Origin: Arachis hypogaea
Taxonomy: Eukaryota; Streptophyta; Magnoliopsida; Fabales; Fabaceae
Assembly (NCBI RefSeq): GCF_003086295.3
Contig: NC_092051.1
Coordinates: 14,190,810 to 14,254,809, forward strand
Reading direction: 5' to 3'
Length of the DNA stretch: 64,000 bases
The notes below the pieces were generated by a model. It was not told the DNA's origin and ran no database searches. It saw nothing but the letters and a program-made list of their open reading frames with translations. Positions 13,177-25,523 of this stretch are shown here, piece after piece (position 1 is the stretch's first letter; every line of letters starts with the position of its first letter). A program made the translations under genes and the position numbers.

Positions 13177-13856
13177 TTAATCATACAATGCTCAGATTAA
13201 TTTTAATTTTATTATCTACTCAGATTACAGAACATAACAAGCATATTACAGTTCACCTTTAGGTAAAATTCTATAATACACTAACATATTAATATACAAA
13301 TAAATGTCATATTTATCATACTTGAAGATTAAAATTCTCTGCCAAATACATATACCATCTTTGGAGAATACATATATCTGACCTAAGAATAATAAATTTT
13401 CTCGTTCAAGTCTATTAATAATAGAAGAGATTTCCTTTAGGTAAATCTAATTAAAATTAATTAACACATTATTAAATATACTGGCATTTTACGTTATAAC
13501 TTGGTCACTTTGGTGTACACAAGCAGTAAATATTCTAAATAAATTTAATACTATAAATAAAATATTTATAGACTTTTCATAAAATTAGAGTACATTACGT
13601 ACTTAAAATAATTTCATAATTGTCATCCATACTAAACTTAAACTCAAGATTAAATTCATACATGAGTATAATTTATGATCAAATTAAAATATTCAAAAGA
13701 AAACATATAGAACATATACAACCACAAATATACAGTTTTGATGGCATGAAATTTGAAACCCACTTAATTAAAATCCAATTATAAATAATTAATCAGAAAC
13801 ATTAAACACCGTGGATATCATAATTAGATCATAGAAAATCACATACTTTCAAAACA

Positions 13857-13871
13857 CATGCTCTAATACCA
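13857..13871 (-). other. Primer-binding site of the Copia element
   Basis: The minus strand reads TGGTATTAGAGCATG two bases after the 5' LTR end. This is one base from the TGGTATCAGAGC site for initiator tRNA-Met priming. Confidence 0.75.
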
Positions 13872-13873
13872 CA

Positions 13874-14592
13874 TGTAAACATTAAATTTCTTATTTTATT
13901 ATCTTATCTTTATCTTATCTTTAATTGTTCTTATCTTATCTTTATTTGCTTTTATCTTTCATAGGACAATACTCTATATATATTTAATTTTACCCTCATA
14001 GTTTACAAACACTTCAGTACAATTCAATCAATCAACAATCAATAAAATTTCTTCATCTTTTATTTTCTTATTCTTTCACAATTTTATCATGGTATCAGAG
14101 CCTTGGTATCCTCCTTAAAGAGGATACATAAGCTATCATCTTTCGGTGAGAAATCACCCTACATCTTTTTTTTCAACCTCCTCTCACAATGAATAATCAA
14201 TCTTCCAATTCAGTTTAGCGGAAGCATTAATTAGGATCTTAAAAGTTGTGATTTTCATACCTGGATTGGTTGCCATATCCTGATTACGCTAGAGTTGAAC
14301 TTTAAGACTGATTTTGCAGAGTATTGGTTACAGTAGAGTTGATCTTCAACACTGGTTTCTCTCCCTTTCCTTTTCTTCAGGATAGCAGTTTCACGGTATT
14401 TTCAGTGAGTGAAAACTGTAAAACGTCGTGTGTCTTGAGGTAGAGAGAGAACCACCTTTTATGTATTATTATCTTTAAATCTAATGCGTCCATCAAACAT
14501 TAGAATTAACGGATGAGATTAAATCATTAATAGTTTATAAATAATTACAATTAGGCCACAATAGAAATTTAAATTATAATAAACTTCAAACA
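13874..14592 (-). repeat. 5' LTR of the Copia element, interrupted
   Basis: Homologous to 8454-8859 at its first 7 bp (TGTAAAC on the plus strand) and again from about 14214 to 14592. The intervening 13881-14213 is absent from the other LTR. It ends in ...TTCAAACA before the AATGG target duplication. Confidence 0.85.
13881..14213 (+). mobile_element. LTR end plus primer site of a second Copia-type element
   Basis: Plus-strand sequence with a TATATATA box near 13975 and pyrimidine-rich LTR-like DNA ends ...TTTTATCA at 14089. It is followed at once by the primer-binding site TGGTATCAGAGCC (14090-14102) and about 110 bp of leader. It is opposite in orientation to the host LTR and lacks a body or second LTR. 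It is a fragment inserted about 7 bp inside the LTR end, or filler DNA from repair. Confidence 0.7.
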
Positions 14593-14597
14593 AATGG

Positions 14598-16485
14598 GAC
14601 TTAACTTCTATCATCTTTCTCTCCCTTCCTAAACTAAATTCATAAAAACACCCAATACATAAGAGAATGAAACTAATTTTGCTTCTTTGTCACTATATAA
14701 AGTATTGTATATGGTCAATTAATTGCAAAATCATTTCTCATTAATATATATGTTTTGTTATAACCTTTTAAGGTAATCTAATAAGAATCAAAACCTTTTA
14801 TGTTATACCTACGAATGTATTAAAATCAAACTTTATATAACTAAGTTAAAAAATGGCCTCTCTTGAATGCACTTGACTAATTTATTTTGTAAAAGAAGTA
14901 AATTATCATAATATTTGAAGAAGTAATGCATCATGATCAATGACACTTTGGTGTTGACAAGTTGGTTTACCTTTTCACTTATGATACATACATATGTGTT
15001 TGTCAAATTCATTCATCGTCATATCGCTAATTTTTTTTTATATTGTAATAAAATGAGCCTCGTCATGTTATATGTGAAATTCCTTAATATATTTATAGGT
15101 TTTAGTTACCGTTTGGTTTTGGGGCATAGGATACCTGACTTTGGGAACCTTAGCTTTTTCACATGATTGAGGTTTAGATTTATGACCAAACTTTGTGTCT
15201 CTCCCTTGAGAAAATGATATTAAGTATTTCACTGCAAAAATGATTTGATTTTTGTGTTACTTGTTTCCCAGCGCGAAGCTCAAAGCTGTAACAAATAAAA
15301 AACGAGCTAAGACCGCTATCATGGACGGTTCACATTGAATTTGTTTATTTATTTATTTATTAATCTTAGGATTGAAAACGATGAAACTCATTTTCATTTC
15401 TTTTACTGGTTGCTCAATAAACGACACAGTTCATTCCGGTCCAATCAACCTCCATGCTCGAATTTTATATTAAACATGAATAAAAGTTAGCATGTAAAAT
15501 TTATAGTTAAAAATTATTAGATGATATAAAAATATTTTTTTTTATAAGATGTCTAGACAATTCTCTTTTTTTTTTTTTGTAAATTTAAAATAATTTATTT
15601 GACTAAAATATTCTTCAATAAATATTATAATGTAATTATATATAAATTAATAATAATTATTTGGTTGATTTAGTTAAAAAAGATATACTAAAATCAAAGA
15701 AAGATGAAGAAGAGGGACACTTAGCCATAACTCCGAAGGACACAAACACAAACCTGTTTTGCTTTTTATGGTTAAAAATTTGTCTGTCCCAATCTTCCTT
15801 TAATTTATTTTTATCCCTCTCAAATTTGACCATCATCCATTCTTCTTCTTCTTCTTCAAAATTACTGTCCCCCACACCACATGGCTCTAACATATATTAA
15901 TCAAATCTAGACAAATAACAATAAAGAGAAAAGAAAGTAGTCATAGGTTTTAGCAGCTTTTGAAGTGTTTAATTACTATGTTGACTAAGAAAAAGAGGGA
16001 GCAAATGATTAGCAGAATGAAGTGATTTAAAGGATCTGACGGAGCTTACAAGTTAGTCTCTTAGAGAGAAGAGATAAACAGTAAAATAAAACAACAACAC
16101 TGTTGTGTTGTGAATTGTGATGCATGCAAAGGTCAATTATTGTTGTGTGAAAACAACTTATTACTTTGTCTGTGTCCCAAGCCAAGAAACACAAGATTCA
16201 TTCATCACCGGTTACACTTGCAATTCAAGGGAGAGAGTAGTGTTCACTGTACTTGAGTTGAGTGCTAGTTTTTTGCATAGTTTGAAGAAGAGAAGACAGA
16301 AGAAGGAGGGTCCTACTGCTTATTGTTTTGGCGGGCAGTAACAGTTTCTGTCAATGATTTATACTTGTGTGGTTCTTATTATCACTGCTTACCCTCTCTT
16401 GCTCTTTCTCTCTCTCTCTTTCTCAATGACCCACCCAATCAATTTCACACCTTGCTAATTCAATAAACCAAACCTTCCTCTCATC

Positions 16486-16488
<3 letters not shown>
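14598..16488. other. Intergenic DNA and polygalacturonase upstream region
   Basis: AT-rich spacer. Short ORFs (14933-15166, 15657-15900, 16117-16341) have no recognisable content. The last few hundred bases should contain the promoter of the polygalacturonase gene. Confidence 0.45.

Positions 16489-16542
<54 letters not shown>
16489..16542 (+). repeat. (CT)n microsatellite in the presumed 5' leader
   Basis: An almost pure run of about 27 CT units ends 80 bp before the polygalacturonase start codon. GA/CT tracts in plant leaders can bind GAGA-type factors; that role is only a possibility here. Confidence 0.9.
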
Positions 16543-16545
<3 letters not shown>

Positions 16546-16622
16546 GGGTCTCTTTCATCAATAGTAGCAGCATTTTGGAATTTGGAGGTGCCCTTCAAAA
16601 GGGAAAGGTGGATCTCAGTCAT

Positions 16623-19124
16623 ATGAGGAGAACTTCTACAGTGAGTACTTGCTTTATACTCTTTTAATTCACTCTCATGCTTTGTAGTTACTAGTGGATG
16701 ATGGCCTAATTGAGATCTAGAAGCCACAGATCAAGAATTAAACTGCAGATGGATCAGCTATTCTTTATCTTTAGTGCATTTTTTAGTTGATTGTTATCCC
16801 TCGTTTTCAAACAAGTTGCACTTTGTTACTGACTGCTAAACTGGGTGGTGTTCTTTCTGTGAAAAATTTGAGATTTTTTATGCACTGTGATGAAATGTAG
16901 TTGATCTGAGTAGTTCTACAGCTTCTCAATTTGAAATTCTTGAGTTAATCGAATACCCCTGTCTAGATCCTGCTTGAACTTCATAGTGTTTAATAATCAT
17001 TGCCCTGTTAGCTACTGTTGTTTGAAGAAGCATGTGAAATATTGTAGTCATCATGGCTTGATAAGGCTCCAAAATGGGGAAGGTTCTCACTTTTAGGTGC
17101 AGCTTCATAGTAGTTACTGATGGCTAAACATTTTCTCTTGCAGCTTGTGGGTGTGCTTCTGGTACTTACATTAATCAGCTGTGGCCCATGGAGAGTGTGG
17201 AGCAGCTCACTTTGCAAGCAGACAAATTTGGAGGTTAGACCTCACAGCGTTAGTATTACAGAATTTGGCGCGGTTGGAGATGGGGTCACTCTCAACACAA
17301 AAGCATTTCAGAATGCAATATTTTACCTTAATTCATTTGCAGACAAAGGCGGAGCGAAGCTCTTTGTCCCGGCTGGCCGCTGGTTGACCGGTAGTTTTGA
17401 TCTCATCAGCCATCTAACTCTCTGGTTGGACAAAGATGCTGTAATTCTTGGATCCACAGTAAGACATTGTTTCTTAATTTGGTTAGATGCTGGAGTAGGA
17501 TAATCCAAATTCTATTGTCTTAATCGGTAGCTGGTAGAGTGATAGGTGATTTCTAAGATATCTTAATGGCATGCCCTGCTACTTATTACAGAACCCCGAT
17601 GATTGGCCAGTTGTTGATCCTCTACCGTCATATGGGCGAGGAAGGGAGTTGCCGGGTGGAAGGCACAAGAGCCTCATTTATGGACAAGATTTGACTGATG
17701 TTGTTATAACAGGTTGATAATATTCATCAAATGATTGTCTTCTATGTACATGTTAGCTAGTTTATTGATTCTGTAAGTGTTCCAATGAAGGTAACAATGG
17801 AACAATTGATGGTCAAGGGAGTATATGGTGGAGCCTGTTTAGGAACAAAACCTTGGATTATACGCGTCCCCATTTGGTAGAATTGATGAACTCGGCGGGG
17901 GTTCTCATCTCGAATTTAACCTTCTTAGATTCTCCATTTTGGAATATCCACCCTGTATATTGCAGGTTTGTCTTCTATGGAAGGACTGAGTTTATGTTAT
18001 TTATTTCTTATTTTCTTCTGCACTTCAAGTACTTCTTCCATTACCATTCAAAAGCTGTGCAATAGTGGGGCTTTGATGCTTAGGGGGGAGATTTGAGACT
18101 GTTTTTCTGGATGAACAGCCAAGTTACAGTTAAGAAAGTCAAGATCCTTGCTCCTCTTGATTCTCCAAACACAGATGGGATTGATCCAGGTGAATTAAGA
18201 TTCTCACATATTCTAATAATATCCATCCTGTTAGAGAATAAAAAATGCTACGTACACACGAAAAATCAGTCACTGAATCAGCCACCATGTATTTTGTATT
18301 TAAACATATATTATATACGAGTGACTGATTTGGTAGCCGATTTTTCTGTGTACACATAGCATAGTTGTGATAGAATTTATGTCCTTGTAATTAAGATTCT
18401 CACATACAACTCTAAAATGTGGACAGATTCTTCAGACAATGTATGCATTGAAGACTGTTATATAAGCACGGGTGATGATCTGATTGCCATCAAAAGTGGC
18501 TGGGACGAGTATGGCATAGCATTCGGCCGTCCCAGCACAAACATTATCATCAACAGGCTCACCGGGAGGACGGCAACGAGTGCAGGGATTGCCATTGGAA
18601 GTGAGATGTCTGGTGGTGTATCAGAAGTCCATGCCCAAGACATTCGCTTCTTCGATTCATACAGCGCCATCAGAATAAAGACTTCTCCAGGGAGAGGTGG
18701 TTATGTTAGAAATGTCTTTGTCTCTAACATGACTTTAGAAAATGTTGACATTGCTATCAGGTTCACTGGTACATATGGGGATCATCCTGATGATAAATTT
18801 GATCCAAATGCATTACCATTGATAGAAAAGATTACAATCAAGGATGTGATTGGCCAAAACATCAAGCGCGCCGGCCTTCTAGAAGGCATAGAAGGAGACA
18901 ACTTTGTAAACATCTGTCTATCAAACATCATCCTTAATGTGAGCTCAAGCTATTCATGGAACTGCTCTAATGTCCAAGGATATTCCGATTTCGTTTCGCC
19001 GGAAGCTTGCAAGCCTCTCAAGGAGAGAATATTCCCAGAGCATTGTTCAGACTGTTACAATTTATCCAATCACCTGCAAAGTTCAAATAATCAAACAAGA
19101 GGTGCTTGGTTACTATCTTGGTAA
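16623..19124 (+). CDS. Secreted GH28 polygalacturonase-like enzyme
   Basis: Six exons join in phase to 465 residues: 16623-16640, 17144-17458, 17592-17712, 17791-17965, 18119-18189, 18427-19124. Exon 1 encodes only MRRTST; the hydrophobic stretch LVGVLLVLTLISCG from exon 2 completes a signal peptide. The GH28 beta-helix follows. Catalytic signatures are NTDGID (about 226-231), STGDD (247-251) and RIK (316-318). The usual GHG motif is replaced by GSEMSGG (291-297), as in a distinct plant clade annotated as probable polygalacturonases. Such enzymes hydrolyse pectic galacturonan in the wall, though activity of the GSE clade is less certain. Length and residues look intact. An ATG at 17120 was rejected as start because TTTTCTCTTGCAG at 17131-17143 is a strong acceptor. 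A MITE lies in intron 5. Confidence 0.88.
18245..18362. mobile_element. MITE in intron 5 of the polygalacturonase gene
   Basis: A 118-bp element has imperfect inverted ends, ATGCTACGTACACACG at left and ATGCTATGTGTACACAG on the opposite strand at right, with an AT-rich centre. The ends resemble those of the elements at 21713-22074 and 22550-22700. It leaves the splice sites untouched. Confidence 0.65.
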
Positions 19125-19445
19125 ATTGTGGAGTTTATAGCATTATATGCTACCCGAAAAAAAAAAGGTCACTTTATAGCTGAAATTTGATTGGTGCATT
19201 TTTTCAGCAGGACAAATTTCAGGTGACATACAATGTTGAGTTGGGAGTTGCTGATCTTGTGGTTGTGCATCTGCGGAAAGATACTGAGAGAGATGATTGT
19301 TTCTTGTAACTTGTGTGCAGTAAACAATAATTTGAGTGATTTATCATAAAATAGGAAGTTGAATTGAATGATTTCATGTCTTTTCTTTTTTCTAGATACA
19401 TATGGCTTTTTTTTTGGGGGGGGGGGGGGGGGGGAGAGAGAGAGA
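19125..19445 (+). other. Polygalacturonase 3' UTR and a 19-base poly-G tract
   Basis: Non-coding DNA after the stop includes an uninterrupted run of 19 G at 19416-19434, preceded by T9 and followed by (AG)n. The run's exact length may be affected by sequencing or assembly. Confidence 0.7.
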
Positions 19446-21712
19446 AAAAGATAAGAAATTTTGTGTTGCCATTTATTTTTTGAAGGAAAAGAATGTGTTT
19501 GGTTGTTGATAGATAAGAGAATGAGATGCTGTTAGTTAGTTTGTAACCACTCTAAATTCCTTTTCTGTTGCAACTTTATTTGATGTTGGAGAATTTGCAC
19601 AAGTCCTAGGTAGTTGCTGACTTGCTTCCCTTTTACTGCATCCTTAGATTTGAATAAGGAATCCAATAAACAAGCTTCCTAGAAAAGTGGAATCTAATCA
19701 ATTTCATACCTCTTCTTTACAATGAAAAAAAAATTAAAGCACATTAGTCATCATCACCATCAGATAACTTACTATTTGTCAGTTTCTTTTCAGTTTTTTA
19801 TTTTTATTTTTTGGGTTGATGGATATTTAAGTCTTAATGATCTCTGCTTATGTACACTTTTATTAATTGAAAAAAAGATAAATCAAATAGTAATACTAAA
19901 TAATATGTATTTTATATCATAAAATAAATGTGTACTAAGAAAATATATATAAAAATAGTACAAATATCATTTTTAAAAAAAATATAATAAAAATGTTTAG
20001 TGAGCCATATATTTAGAAATTAGAAGTAAATTGACTGGAACAATACTAGGCAGGTGTAAATCATAAAGAAATCCAAGTGTCACAAAAGATGAACATCCCA
20101 AGTACACTTGGAACTGGTGAATCAATATAATTATAGGGATGAATGAACAATGAAGGAATCAAGAAATATAGTAGTATCAATTAAGGTTAGAATCCCAATT
20201 TTCAAGATACTTTAGCTATGTAGTATGTACTATCTATCTAGGAGAGAATTCAGTTGCATCTTTGTTGATGATTGCACACACGCCCACCCTTAAAAGATAT
20301 GTTTCAAGTTCATATTGCAATTAACATTCCAGTGATTGCAATAGTGTTTAAAAGTGTTTACTTAATTTATTAAAAAAAATTAAAAATTAATGTTTAATTT
20401 TAAAAATATAAAAATAAATAATTAATAAATATTTAAAATTTATTATAAAAATTAAGTTAAATAAAAATTAAACACCAAATTATAAGTATCATAAAATTTA
20501 CTTTAGGTGAGTTGCTGAAAAACATTGTACCGACAATTTTCACAGTGGAGACACTTCGCGCCATGCAGCGCCAACAAACACCGTAGTCCCATTGGGCTTA
20601 GTTTTGGGCCTCAGAACCCCGCCATCTGAGTTTCAGCTTTAATTAAACTTGGAATTTGGGCCTCTGACCAAAAACAATAAACCTCGAATTTAGGCCGAAA
20701 ACATAGATTCCCCAGACCACTCTAGTTTTTGTACTTTCTTTGGGATAGGCCCTGTTGGAATAAAAACCAAAAAATTAGGTAGTGTATCCCCAAAAGAATA
20801 AAACACTTCGAGCAACATTAAATGTTATAGGTACCAGGACCAAAAACAAATGTTATACGTACCATTTTATCTACATTATATTTGTATAATTTTTAATTTA
20901 TACTAAAATGATCGGAAAAAAATAGAAAAAATATCTTTCATACTACAAAAATGCGTAAAAAACTATAAAAAAAAAAAAATGATGCCAACACTACTGTTGC
21001 TAAAATATTAGGTGTGGCGGCCAAAATTCAAGTACGTAGTTATTTCATTTCTTATCGCCTGCGAAGAATGAATTGAAACTTTCAGCAACATTTTTTCCTT
21101 TGGTTGACGATGATGAAAAACTATATTTCACCAACTTTTTGAATGTTTCACTAAACTTTAAGCATATCATTATATAAAGTTCACACATTTACTTACTAGT
21201 TATCTCAAAAATAAATATGATTTTTTAAAATAAATCTGATATATTTTAAAAGTACTATAAACGATGACATTTAATTTTTACATTTTCAACATAGAATATA
21301 TCAAAAGAAATTATTATATCATTAAATTATATGGTTAACACTAAGAGATAAGATAACTAAATTCTTTAAATAATTATTACATTTACATGTACGTATCTTA
21401 AATAACTGTTCCTATATATGTTACCGTAATATTACATGATATTATAATTTTTTTTTTTGCTGCTAATTAGTTAGTAATATTTTAAAAAATATAATATTAG
21501 AATACTGAACTAAAAATATTAAGATGTATTTTATTTGTATTTTTAATTTCTCTTTTTTATTTTTAGTATTTTTATTTTTTAAATTTTACAAAAAAAGTAA
21601 AAATAATAAAATTTTAGTTTGTTATTTTTTTATTTATAAAATTCTAAAAATAAAAAATATTAAAAATAAAAAACAAAAACACAAACTAAATAAGACTGTT
21701 GGCTAAAAATAC
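19446..21712. other. AT-rich intergenic DNA
   Basis: No gene is supported. A slightly GC-richer patch at about 20540-20770 has no coding frame I recognise. Short ORFs at 19722 and 21524 are low-complexity. Confidence 0.45.
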
Positions 21713-22074
21713 TAGTGATTATACATTAAAATTACTGGTATATGTTAATTGAAAAATAAAAATATTATTTGTAAATTAAAATTATTTATTAAAATTAGTT
21801 ATTAATTTATTTATATATAAATATATATATGATTTAATTTATTTTTAATATATATTTATATTGGTTAAAACTCAGGTGCAGTCGACTTCACGTGAAATTG
21901 ATAGTTGAGAGCCGTTAGATGAAAATTTAGTCAAATCAGTCAAATCATCTAACAATTTTCAACTATCAACTTCACGTGAAATCGACTGCACCTGAGTTTC
22001 TACCATTTATATTTTAATATATATTTTATATTAACGGTCATAACTGGTTTTAGTATACAATTAATATAAGGGTC
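21713..22074. mobile_element. Older MITE split by a younger one
   Basis: Outer flanks TACTAGTGATTATACATTAA and GGTTTTAGTATACAATTAAT are roughly inverted. The AT-rich body resembles the element at 22550-22700, but is interrupted by the 132-bp hairpin at 21868-21999. Confidence 0.5.
21868..21999. mobile_element. Hairpin MITE with long near-perfect inverted repeats
   Basis: The left arm begins AAACTCAGGTGCAGTCGA and the right arm is its reverse complement with few mismatches. Complementarity runs through CTTCACGTGAA and TTGATAGTTGA to about 50 bp per arm, leaving a short loop. Arms this well matched suggest a fairly young insertion. A target duplication could not be fixed. Confidence 0.8.
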
Positions 22075-22549
22075 GCACTACAGTACAGATCAATATTTAC
22101 AGATATTCTATTTTTTTATTTTATTTCGTTACACATGTATTGGATATTCTTTGGTTGGCTTAATTATTCTTCATTAGCTCTGAGTGAGCATCTATTTAGT
22201 CTGGCTTGGATATAGCAAGTGTCCCTTGGACTCGGATCACGAATTTTGGATTTTATTAAGAAAGTGAGAAAAAAAAAAGTTGGGTTAACTTAAAAGCAGA
22301 AAACAATAATCATATAAAACAAGTCTATTGAACTAGGAAAAAAAAAAAGATAAAAAAAGCATGTTGAGAATAATTGATTTTCTTTTTCATTTTTTAGAAT
22401 ATATTTAATTGTAAATACAATTTGAAATTGTAAAATCTTTTTTTCTCTTATATAAGATTTAAATAAAAATAGAAAATAATTAGTTGAAAAATTAATACAA
22501 GAAACAGGCAATATGAAAATGCCACATCAAACATATTTCAAAACAACAA

Positions 22550-22700
22550 TGTTATTTGTACACTAAAATCAGCTACTAATATATTTGTGCATAAATATAT
22601 GTGTAGTTTAATTTATTTTTAATGTGTATTTTGTATTTCAACATATATTTTATATTGATACCTGATTTTGGTAGTTAATTTTGGTATACACGTAGTATAA
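22550..22700. mobile_element. MITE, same family as 21713-22074
   Basis: Ends TGTACACTAAAATCAGCTAC and, on the opposite strand, ATACTACGTGTATACCAAAA form imperfect inverted repeats around an AT-rich core containing ATAAATATATGTG. Confidence 0.55.
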
Positions 22701-25520
22701 CTCATTTTAAAATTTTAAATTTTAAAAAGATTAAAATACTTTCATAATTAATTTTTAAAAGAACAAAACAATTTTTGAAGATTGATTTTAAAAAACTAAA
22801 ATACCATTTAGTTTATTCTTAAAGAATTAAGATATCCTTTTAAGCATTAATTTAAAAATACTAAATTATTCTTATATAATTAACTGAAGTTGATTGATTG
22901 TATTAGCAACTATGAATTTAAATTTAATATTTAAAATTCTAAAATAACTTTTATTTAATTCTAAAAGAATTAAAATAATATTTTAAGATTAATCCTACAA
23001 ACATTAAAATTAACCCTTTAAAATTAAGATTATTTAATTATATTAAAAATTATAAAATTCAACTTTTAAGAATACTAAAATAAAGATGAGACTAAAATGT
23101 CATTTAGCATGAATTTAAATAATTTTATTTTAATACTGTAAAATAATTTTATACATGCATATCCAATTATATAGGAATATGTTAGAAAAATAACTACGTT
23201 TTACATTAATAGTATGAATAATCATTAAAAAAAAGAATGTAATTGAACGACTATATAAAATATTTTACATTGTTAGTGTATCAAAATTAAATTTTAATTT
23301 AAAAAGACAAAAATATCATGATTTTTTATTGAATTATAAATTAGAAATTTAAATTGAAGTTTTAAAACACTAAAATATTATGTCGATTATTTTAGTCAAA
23401 AGAATCATAAATTGAAATATTTTTAAAATAACTACAAAAAGTCTCTTATGAAATTAGAAGGGATTTTACAAAGTAAAGAATAAAATATTAGAACTAAAAT
23501 GATAAATATTTAATTAGAGTATTTTTTGAACAACACACTTTTATGATTCTTTTGAATTCTTTTGATTAGTAAACACATTTTTTAGAAATTCTTACATTTT
23601 ATTATGTCTTGAAGTTAACTTTCGAATTTTTTATGTGTAGTTCATAGATAAAATTATTGAATTTTTATATCCGGTCTATTAGTGATTAAGCTTAGTTTGA
23701 GAAGACTTGATGCAATAATAATATCTAATATTCTTAAATCTTTTAGTGATTTGAATAATTATTTAGTTTGAGAATACTTAAAAAAAATATTTTATAACAC
23801 TATTTTATAAAAAAATATTATTTACAATGCACTGTTAACTATAAGTTTCAACAAAAAAAATATTTATCACCTTTAATGTTGATTAATACTAAAGGAGCAA
23901 TTCAACTATTAAAAAATATAAACATAATTGATCATTACAAAAATGAAACCAAATTATCCCCAAAAAAATTTTATTTTCATAATAAATATTTAATCAATAA
24001 TTTTGTGCCAAATAAAATTAACATTCAAATACCACTTAAAAATTAAAACTGATTTGTTTTCATCTTTAGATATAGATTATAATTTTAATTAATTTTTTTA
24101 TTATCAATATTTGCATAAAAACTCATACTTTTTTGTAATTTTTTTTTACGATAACATAAATTTAGTATTTATTAAATGTATGACAAAAATGTGCTATGCA
24201 TATTTAAATAAGAAAATTAAAATTATTTAAGATGTTCAAATTAAAATTGAACATTTGAATTTATTTATCTTATGAAGATAAAAAACTAAATTTTGTGTGA
24301 AATCCTGATAAAACGTTTTTTTTTTTCCCTCAAAAATAATCTTCAAAACAATTATTTAAATTATATCAAAGCAAAAAATTTTAATATAACAAATAGCATG
24401 GCAATTGTGAACAAGCCAATGTTAAATTGTTAATATACACTTGATTTTTGCTACAAGAAATTTAATGTTTTTCATTGGCTCTCAAGTAGTATTTAATTTA
24501 ACTACTATGATCCTATTCTTCCTACGGAAAAAAAACAAAAACAAAAATTGATTATTACTATGTGTGCAAGTCTATGAGCTAGCAATAATAATTAGCTCCT
24601 GTGAAACTTTAAGCCATTTAATACTTTGTGAAGCCACTTCTCATTGCACTAGAAAAGACACTACGTGTCGCTATGTTATTGATTAAAATAGAATATCTGT
24701 ATATTCATATCTGTACCTTATAATTTCCCTTAATATAATTGTAAAATAATGTTCCAATAGAGAAAAGCAGTAGCAAATGCATGCCAGCATTTAGAATAAC
24801 GGGGTAAAACAATGGTCAGATTCAAGATCCAATATATCGAATTTCTGCATGCAAACATTTGTAAATAATATAAATATATCTTTTTAGACAAACTGGTAGA
24901 TGACACTACCAAGAATTCCTCGATAATGGATATCCTTTCGGGATCTTCAAATTTTGCATATCTCATCATTGAATGAACGAACGTTGAATTTTAAAAATCG
25001 GGGAATCAATATTGGTCCGAAGAAATTGTATGCTCTTATCTGGTTGAGTTTATTCACACTTCAAATAATAATAAGTCTAAGATAAATTAACCATGACATC
25101 GACTAAAACATCATAGTCAAGACTTGAACCCTTTATTTATTTTGTCAAAATATTAGTTGATGAATCCTTGCCAAATAAAGAGAGAGAGTCCAAAATCAAT
25201 ATTTTCTCTTTTTAGAAAATCTGGCTTCTTGATTCTTCATTTCTTCAGTGTAAAAGCCACATAACATGAGTTTCAACGATATAGCCAGCTATAGATATTG
25301 CTTATTATTCAGTTAATTAGGCATTGAGAGAGAGCAGTAACTTAACTCTTTAATCTGTTTGCGTAATAGAAAGAGTATAATAAGTAATATTCTCTTTAAT
25401 TTCTGTACATATATACCTTGGTTTTAACTTTTAAGTTAACTAGGCAATATAATTATGATGAGAAAATTAAAGAAAATAAAATTGCAGGATAGCGGTGACA
25501 CGTGTCGTGTTGAATGGAAG
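22701..25520. other. Very AT-rich intergenic DNA
   Basis: From about 22700 to 23500 short TAAAATA/TTAATTTTAAAA blocks recur irregularly, as in a decayed tandem repeat. No gene is recognised; the ORF at 24730-24969 (-) has no family features. The right end should include the WRKY 3' UTR. Confidence 0.4.
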
Positions 25521-25523
25521 AAG

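Larger units (their letters stand above)
8454..14592 (-). mobile_element. Ty1/Copia LTR retrotransposon, structurally complete, coding-dead
   Basis: A 6.1-kb element reads on the minus strand. It has two LTRs (8454-8859 and 13874-14592), a polypurine tract next to the left LTR, a tRNA-Met-type primer site next to the right LTR, and Copia-order coding DNA between them. Both ends are TG...CA, and the 5-bp AATGG is duplicated at 8449-8453 and 14593-14597, so it is one insertion. The right LTR is longer because a 0.33-kb foreign fragment lies within it (13881-14213). Stops and frameshifts throughout gag-pol make it non-autonomous. Confidence 0.9.

Noticed and set aside
17120..17143. ATG at 17120 as polygalacturonase start
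   Set aside because: It lies inside a strong acceptor tract (TTTTCTCTTGCAG), and the short upstream exon MRRTST gives correct phase and a better signal peptide.
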